Of a stretch of 64,000 nucleotides of DNA, positions 63,958 to 64,000 are shown piece by piece. This stretch comes from Betaproteobacteria bacterium (GTDB lineage Bacteria; Pseudomonadota; Gammaproteobacteria; Burkholderiales; Burkholderiaceae_C): positions 205,772 to 269,771 of the forward strand of contig JABCYW010000001.1 of NCBI GenBank assembly GCA_013289985.1, written 5' to 3'. A program made the translations under genes and the position numbers. The notes beneath the pieces are model-generated. The model saw nothing but the letters and a program-made list of their open reading frames with translations, ran no database searches and was not told where the DNA came from. The number at the start of each line of letters is the position of its first letter. The first letter of the stretch is position 1.

Positions 63958-64000
63958 CCAGCGCGGCCGAACAACTGCACAAGCTGCAGATCCTGTACCC
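63954..64000 (+). CDS. start of the next gene of the ubiquitin-like operon (cut by the window)
   Basis: An ATG overlapping the multi-ubiquitin stop opens MTSAAEQLHKLQILYP and runs off the right edge. Such operons usually continue with an E2-like or E1-like (ThiF) protein. Fifteen residues are not enough to decide which. Confidence 0.5.
   Translation, partial: MTSAAEQLHKLQILY

Overview
The window is high-GC DNA whose gene content and order fit a Burkholderiales betaproteobacterium, probably near Roseateles/Mitsuaria/Rubrivivax. The evidence is yggS facing pilT-cNMP protein-pilU, the rsmI/yraN/diaA/dolP block, the prkA-yeaH-spoVR operon, GTP-dependent PEP carboxykinase, and a pyrB with an extra N-terminal domain. 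The genus is inferred from content only.

Positions 1 to about 48.7 kb are ordinary chromosome. In order they carry the end of glutamate dehydrogenase; a TetR regulator facing a tautomerase and a DinB-like protein; a secreted GH16 beta-glucanase with CBM6; putA facing an Lrp regulator; yggS facing pilT, a cyclic-nucleotide-binding protein and pilU; a 3-hydroxyisobutyrate dehydrogenase-like enzyme; dolP, diaA, yraN and rsmI; tldD; aroG behind a Phe/Tyr/Trp-rich leader peptide and terminator; an ATP:cobalamin adenosyltransferase; a D-lactate dehydrogenase-like flavoprotein; spoVR-yeaH-prkA; a large lipoprotein; parB and a small hydrolase; argC; a TTC38-like protein; an EamA transporter; several regulator/enzyme pairs; a lone sugar-binding protein; mmsA with a LysR regulator; pyrB behind a possible attenuator; dadA; and pckG.

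From about 49 kb to the right edge the character changes. GC is lower in places, gaps are longer, there are decayed repeats, and most genes are of unknown function. I read this as an accessory and probably defence-type island. It holds an orphan HigA antitoxin, an HExxH protein, a DUF4209/HEPN-like protein with an RNxxxHG motif, and DUF3892, Cys-rich and DUF2188 proteins. It also holds an operon of a sigma-factor-like protein, a small protein, an ImmA/IrrE peptidase and a DUF2971 protein, and a second operon with an Xre regulator, another ImmA/IrrE peptidase, a small protein and a papain/C39-like protein. The island runs off the window in a three-domain multi-ubiquitin protein overlapping the next gene, the start of a bacterial ubiquitin-like conjugation operon.

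The clearest new signals are three. A promoter-like motif with invariant 12-bp spacing occurs three times and lies in front of the sigma-like gene, the DUF2188 gene and the DUF3892 gene. Two ImmA-type peptidase operons sit beside the ubiquitin-like locus. A pair of very short ORFs on the minus strand between rsmI and tldD ends in a strong intrinsic terminator.

No rRNA, tRNA, CRISPR array, integrase or complete insertion sequence was recognised.
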